From Leucosporidium creatinivorum (Eukaryota; Basidiomycota; Microbotryomycetes; Leucosporidiales; Leucosporidiaceae), in NCBI GenBank assembly GCA_001600635.1, contig BCKL01000019.1:1-64000 (forward strand): 64,000 nucleotides of DNA, given 5' to 3'. This document shows, one piece after another, positions 59,127 to 64,000 of the stretch; the first letter of the stretch is position 1; each line of letters starts with the position of its first letter. The position numbers and the translations under genes are program-made. Below the pieces are notes generated by a model, which worked only from the letters and a program-made list of their open reading frames with translations, searched no databases and was not told where the DNA came from.

Positions 59127-60548
59127 TCACTGCCCAGCTCGAACCACGCCCTCCAACACCGCCTCCATCCACACCCACCCCGCCGTCTTCCACTCCAAAT
59201 GCACCCGATCCTTCCCCTCATTCCTCAGCAGCTCCTTCTCTGGCATCCCTTCCAGCAGCCGGTGGAGGTCAAACAGCTTCACTCCGTCTGAGCGAGGGCG
59301 GGAGGAAGAAGGGTTCCGTAGGTCGGAGGAGGAGGAAAGGGAGAAGGGGAGAGAAGCAGCACGGATGGCGGAGTTGAGTTGCGCGATCCGGAGGGGATTC
59401 CAGAAGTCCCGGCCGGGGGGAGCGATGTGAGCGAGGGGGTGGAGGGTGCGCAGAGTGAGCGGTGGGGAGGTAGGGAAGGTTTTGTGGAGGAGCTTGATGG
59501 CGGAGGAGAGGCTAGCGAGATAGGCAGAGAGTTGAGAGGGAGTCCAGCCCCAGGTTGGCTCGGAGGAGGGGGGGGCGAAGGGGTTGGGAGTGTGAGAGGG
59601 GAGGGAGGCGAGAGGCGAAAAGGGTAGCGAGGAGAAGTAGCTGTAGTCGGCGGCGTACATCAAATCCCAGAGCGTCGACGAGAAGATCAACCGTGGACTT
59701 GTCGTCTCCCGCCCCTCGTCCAGCTGCTCGACGAACCGCCGAGCGAGCTCCACCCGCGCAGCAAAAGTCCACGGTCCCTCCAACTCATCCTTCCTCACTC
59801 CCCATAGCTCCTCCCCCTCCTCCTCACCCTGCACCAACACACCAAACATCATCACCCCCACCATTCTCATCCAAGCCCCCTCGCCCTCAGCATCAACGCC
59901 GAGCTCCACCTCGCAGACATGAGGGTCTGCATGCCATTTTGCTCCTCCAAGCGAGGCGTCCTCGAAGCGGCGGACGACTGCTTCTTTTCCTGCGATGTGG
60001 CTGCAGAAGGAGTCGACTAGGGCGCGCTCGTTGGAATCGCCGAGGAGGAGGATCGTTTTGTTTTGGATCGCGTACAGCGGTTGAGGGAGCGGCGAGGGCG
60101 AAGAGGAGAGAGTGGAGAGGTGCTGGAGGAGGAGAGGGAGGAGTTGGCCGTGTGTTGATGGGAGGGGGCTGTCTGAGGAGAGATGGCGCAAGGGCTGCCA
60201 GAGAGGGTAAGACTGCGAGGAGTTGGATGGCAGAGGGCGTGTGACGAGGAGGCCTGGGAGAGAGTAGAGGTCCTCTTCCTCTGTTCTGTCGGGCAGTGCT
60301 GTAGGCGCGCAGGTCGTTCGATCAAACGCCGAGATGGACGAGCGCGATGAGGAGAGCCGGTCGAGGGGGGAGGAGGAAGGGTCGAAGGCCAGTAGAAGTG
60401 CCCTAGAGCAGCGACAGACGTGTCAGTTTTGCATAGCATCTCCTGCAGCTTGTGAGCGAGAGGGGAACGCGTACAGGACAACCAAGGCGACGAGCGCGAT
60501 TCTAAGCCTCGGGCCCGTAAGGAGAGCTGAGGGAGCCAGAGGGCCCAT
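59127..60548 (-). CDS. SGNH/PC-esterase-like type II membrane protein, putative glycan O-acetyltransferase
   Basis: Predicted Golgi or ER enzyme that moves or removes O-acetyl groups on glycans. Exon 1 (60548-60475) encodes MGPLAPSALLTGPRLRIALV; a 72-bp intron (60403-60474) joins it in phase to ALLLAFDPSSSPLDRL, creating one N-terminal anchor (IALVALVVLALLLAF) after a short basic cytosolic tail. A Ser-rich stem follows. The catalytic block I is KTILLLGDSNERALVDSFCS (GDS motif, Ser nucleophile) and the C-terminal DxxH is GKDRVHLEWKTAGWVWM, the pairing seen in plant TBL, Cas1 and related acyltransferases. Between them lie RLIFSSTLWDLMYAADYS and LAHIAPPGRDFWNPLRIAQL. About 449 residues. It is head-to-head with an acetyl-CoA importer. 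An esterase or a non-enzymatic relative remains possible. Confidence 0.78.
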
Positions 60549-60775
60549 TCCCTGGCAGGCGAGCAGCAACGAGGTGCAGAAGCGACGAGTGATGAGCTAC
60601 AGAATGGCCGAGTGAGACGAAGGAGCGAGAGATTTAAAGTCGGACTGGGGCGCGAGGCGCGACGAAAGGCGGCTCTCCCTTGCACCTCTCATCTCGTCCC
60701 CCTAGCTAATTCGACTAATCACGGCGACGAAAGGATTAGAGGTCGATTAGAGACGATTATTTCACAGGCTGAGCG
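60549..60775. promoter_or_regulatory. compact bidirectional promoter, O-acetylation pair
   Basis: Only 227 bp separate the start codons of the SGNH-type protein (minus) and the acetyl-CoA transporter (plus), the shortest divergent spacing in the window. It contains repeats of the type GATTAGAGGTCGATTAGAGACGA near 60734-60755 (two direct GATTAGAG copies). Co-expression is inferred. Confidence 0.6.
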
Positions 60776-63700
60776 ATGCCCTCCACCTCTTCTCCTTCGA
60801 CCTCTCTCCCTCTCCCTCTCACTGCGTCGTCACCCTCCTCAGCTTCACCCTCCGCTCTCGCCGACGCTGCAGCCTCTTCCTCCGCGCTCGACTCGGCAGC
60901 TACAACAATGCTCAACCGTAACCCTCGGGGCAAACTCGTACAGGATGAGATTGAGTTGCTGGAGGAAGGAGAAGCTCTGTTGCCAGACGAGGACGGAGAG
61001 AAAGGGAAGCAGAAGCGGGAGCTCGAGGGGGAAGGAGCACCTTTAACAGTCAGGGATAAGAAGGCCTTGACGCTCCTTATTGCGCTCTGTAAGCTCCTGA
61101 ACCTGCACCTGCTGCACACGACCAGGCTGACACGACGCGTCTCGTCCTTCTCTCCCTTCGCTCTTTCCGCTCGGTCTACACCATCTTTCCCTCCCTACAC
61201 CATCCCTCACCACTTTCAACCTTTTACATGATCGCTCTCCTTCTTCCCGCCCTCTCCCACGCTCGCCCACACCCGCCCAGACCTCCTACAAGGCATCCCC
61301 GTCGGCCTCGCCTTCGGATCCATCCCCTTCCTCCTCCGCGCCAAACTCTCCTACTCGCAAATCGGCATCTTCTCCCTCTGCACCTACCCTTACTCGCTCA
61401 AGCTCCTCTGGTCCCCCATCGTCGATTCCATCTTTAGCCCGAAGCTCGGACGGCGGAAGAGTTGGATTGTGCCCATTCAGTTGATAGTGGGAGGGTTGCT
61501 TTGGTGGTTGGGTGGGAATGTGCAGACGCTGATGGAGGCGGTGAGTTTGAGCGCAGATTACTCTCGTATCGTGGAGGGCTTGAGGAGCGAAGAGAGGGCT
61601 CGGCGCTGACCCGTCTCTCCCTCGCTGGGTTCCCACTTCTTTCTGAACCGATCATCAACACTACAGGACGAACCCGACGTCCAAACCCTCACCTTCCTCT
61701 TCTTCACTCTGGTCTTCTTCGCCGCAACGCAAGACATTGCCGTCGATGGTCCGTGCTTACGCTTCCACCTCGCGGTCCCTACGCGCTGACCTCGGCTCTT
61801 CTCCCACAGGCTGGGCCCTCACCCTTCTCTCAAAAGAGAACCTCTCCTACGCCTCAACAGCGCAGACCATCGGCCTCAACACGGGCTACTTCCTCAGCTT
61901 CACCGTCTTCCTCGCTTTCAACTCGCTGGAGTTCAGGTTTGTCCAGCAGTTCTCCCTCTCTTTCCTCTGCCTTTGCTGACCCTGCCCCTCCCCAATCTTC
62001 CCTTCCCTCGCTCGCTCGCCCCCTCGTCCTTCCCCTCGCCGCCCTCCCCCTCTCCAACAGTAACGCCTACTTCCGCTCCACCCCGCTCGACTACCCCTTG
62101 ATCTCACTATCAGGGTACCTCAAATTCTGGGCCGTCGCCTTTGTGATCATTACAGCGTATCTCGCGGTGTTCCAGGATGAGGTGAGTTCGGCGCCGCTGC
62201 AGAGGCGAAAGGGACAGCTGAATGGAGCTGAGGACGGGATCGCTGACATCCCTCGTTTGCATCCCCACGTCTTCCTTACCTACTCCTTCTTCCCTTCGCC
62301 TCGCCGTCATATTGACTCCCTTCTTTCCCCTTCCACCTCCCTCCCCTCGACCTACGCTGGTCGCCTCGTCGCCGAACTCCTTCCCTTCCCCCCTCTACAG
62401 GATCCCGTCGCTGCCGATGACCCCGATATGGACCTCAAGAAGGTGTACAAGATCATGTGGAGCGTTTGCGAGCTGAAGCGTGAGTCCCGACCGCCAGCTT
62501 GGATCAGAGGGTGCGCGCCGAGCCGAGGGAACGAGAGCGCTTCGTCCACCGCAACCCTCCGTCCACTCCACACCAGCTGACTCTCTTCATCCATCGCCCA
62601 CAACAGACGTCCAGACCCTCCTCATCCTCCACCTTCTCACCAAACTCGGCACAGCCACCAACGACGCTGCCACATCGCTCAAGCTGCTCGAAAAGGGACT
62701 CAAGAAGGAGGACCTAGCGCTCGCGGTCTTGATTGATTTCCCGTTTCAGATTGCGTTTGGGTATCTGGCGGGCAAGTGGAGCAAGGGGGATAAGGCTTTG
62801 AGGCCGGTGAGTTTGGCGGCGAGTTTGGAAGAGGCAGCAGGGAGAGGAAATGAAGGGAGTGAGAAGACTGGAACTGACCTCCCTGTCCATCAATAGTGGC
62901 TGATAGCGATGTGGACCCGCCTCATCTGGGCCGTCCTCGCTATGCTTCTCATCTCCAACTTTCCTCAAACGGCCGAGGGAGTCAAGACACCGACATATTA
63001 CTTCCTGCTCGTCGTCTTCTGCACCGTTGGAAGCAGCTTCTCGAGGTGAGCGTCTTTTATCCCGATGAACGAGCCAGCGCCCAACTATAGCTGACCCCTC
63101 CTTCCTCGCTGCCCACAGTACCGTCCAATTCGTCGGCATCTCGGCGTTCCACACCCAGATCGCCGACCCTCTGATCGGTGGAACCTACATGACTGTGCGT
63201 AGATCTGCGTCTCCCTGATCAGGCCGCCGAGCGAGAAGCTGACCCTCGACTGTCCCTCGCTCGCTCGCTCCCTCGCAGCTCCTCAACACTGTCTCCAACC
63301 TCGGTGGAACATGGCCGCGGTTCTTTGTGCTCAAGGGTGCGTCTGAACTGTCTTTCGACGTCCTCACTCGCTCTCGGAGGCTGATCTTTTTACCCTCTTC
63401 CTTCGAACAGGTGTCGACGCCTTCTCGGACGCCGTCTGCGTGATCAGGGATCAGGCTATCGACTTGACGGTGCAGAGTAAGCGCTTACTCCCCCCTCCGC
63501 TTGCTCCTCGCTGATCGTCGTCCCTCCGCCGCTCTCTCTCCCTTTCTCTCTCTCTCCCTTCCACCTGCCCTCCTCCGTTCATCGCTCATCGCTCTCCCCT
63601 CCTGCCCTCGCCCCTCCCCCTCCCTCTTCCCACTTGCTTCTCTCCTCACAAAGGTACCGAATGCGTCTCGGACCACGGCAAGGCCGCCTGCGCCTCGCTC

Positions 63701-63931
63701 GGCGGCGACTGCCAAACCATCCGCGACGGCTACTACATCACGTCCTCGCTGTGCATCGCTCTGGGAGCGATCGTCTTGGTTGGGTTCGTGGGACCGAGTG
63801 CGAAGAAGCTGCAGAGTGAGTTTCGGTTCTTCCGCTTGCCAGGAAAGGGCGAGGAAGCTGATGCAATCGCTTTCGATCCGACAGGTCTGCCCCTCTCGGC
63901 GTGGAGGGTGAAGAAGGCCGAGAAGGCGTAA
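60776..63931 (+). CDS. acetyl-CoA transporter, AT-1/SLC33A1 family
   Basis: Multi-span carrier of the ER/Golgi membrane that imports cytosolic acetyl-CoA into the secretory pathway for O-acetylation of glycans. The start at 60776 opens a ~90-residue Ser/Ala-rich then acidic cytosolic part (QDEIELLEEGEALLPDEDG). Membrane part: LTLLIALYLLQGIPVGLAFG (first exon-exon join in phase), SIPFLLRAKLSYSQIGIFSL, YSLKLLWSPIVDSIFSPKLG, GRRKSWIVPIQLIVGGLLWW, FFAATQDIAVDGWALTLLS (the conserved QDIAVDGWAL signature), SYASTAQTIGLNTGYFLSF. A cytosolic loop (DDPDMDLKKVYKIMWSV) follows, then GISAFHTQIADPLIGGTYMT and LLNTVSNLGGTWPRFFVL. A Cys-rich luminal loop (residues around CVSDHGKAACASLGGDC) precedes the last span. 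About nine introns, ~590 residues, stop 63929-63931. Diagnostic motifs are complete. Confidence 0.94.
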
Positions 63932-64000
63932 TGAGGATGCTAGACGGAATTTGGTGCATTACGTGGATTACTCTAGGTCGAGAGGGCCGTGGTAGAAGTC

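Overview
The window is chromosomal DNA of a basidiomycete fungus, most likely a red-yeast or rust relative (Pucciniomycotina, Microbotryomycetes-like). The assignment is inferred from GC-rich, densely packed genes cut by many short introns (mostly 50-90 bp, GTGAGT-type donors, a strong CTGAC branch site, CAG acceptors), a Ste7/Fuz7-type MAP kinase kinase, and an intron-bearing tRNA-Ser(CGA). I recognise 17 protein genes, one tRNA gene, two fragments of duplicated genes and two kinds of tandem repeat. All exon joins were read by eye from splice signals and reading frame, so outer limits are firmer than each internal junction.

Layout. 1-833: tandem array of a ~330-bp repeat whose unit begins with the 5' end of tRNA-Ser. 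1.0-5.7 kb: Zn2Cys6 regulator and FAD amine/amino-acid oxidase, both minus. 6.6-8.5 kb: C2H2 regulator. 9.2-18.0 kb: Dal5-type transporter divergent from 5-oxoprolinase. 18.1-27.8 kb: MFS transporter carrying a 1.85-kb repeat-filled intron, divergent from a C2H2 plus fungal_trans regulator. 28.0-32.8 kb: Zn2Cys6 regulator and a Ste7-type MAPKK. 33.1-50.1 kb: a carbohydrate block in which a GH51 arabinofuranosidase lies between two paralogous Zn2Cys6 regulators, followed by a transporter fragment, a complete sugar transporter and a divergent GH5 hydrolase. 50.2-56.8 kb: an ABC-transporter fragment, then a full PDR-type ABC transporter. 58.3-59.0 kb: tRNA-Ser(CGA) with a second copy of the array seen at the left edge. 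59.1-63.9 kb: a putative glycan O-acetyltransferase (SGNH/PC-esterase type, type II membrane protein) head-to-head with an acetyl-CoA transporter of the AT-1/SLC33 family.

How the genes may work together. Three divergent pairs look like functional modules: pyroglutamate uptake plus breakdown (transporter/5-oxoprolinase), secretory-pathway O-acetylation (acetyl-CoA importer/acetyltransferase), and sugar uptake plus hydrolysis (sugar porter/GH5). The GH51 and GH5 enzymes have no visible signal peptide, so the carbohydrate block fits import of oligosaccharides followed by cleavage inside the cell, with the paired regulators as candidate local controllers. Six of the 17 proteins are transcription factors and five are transporters. 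Near-identical direct repeats at both ends of the 58-kb interior could allow recombination that deletes or duplicates everything between them.
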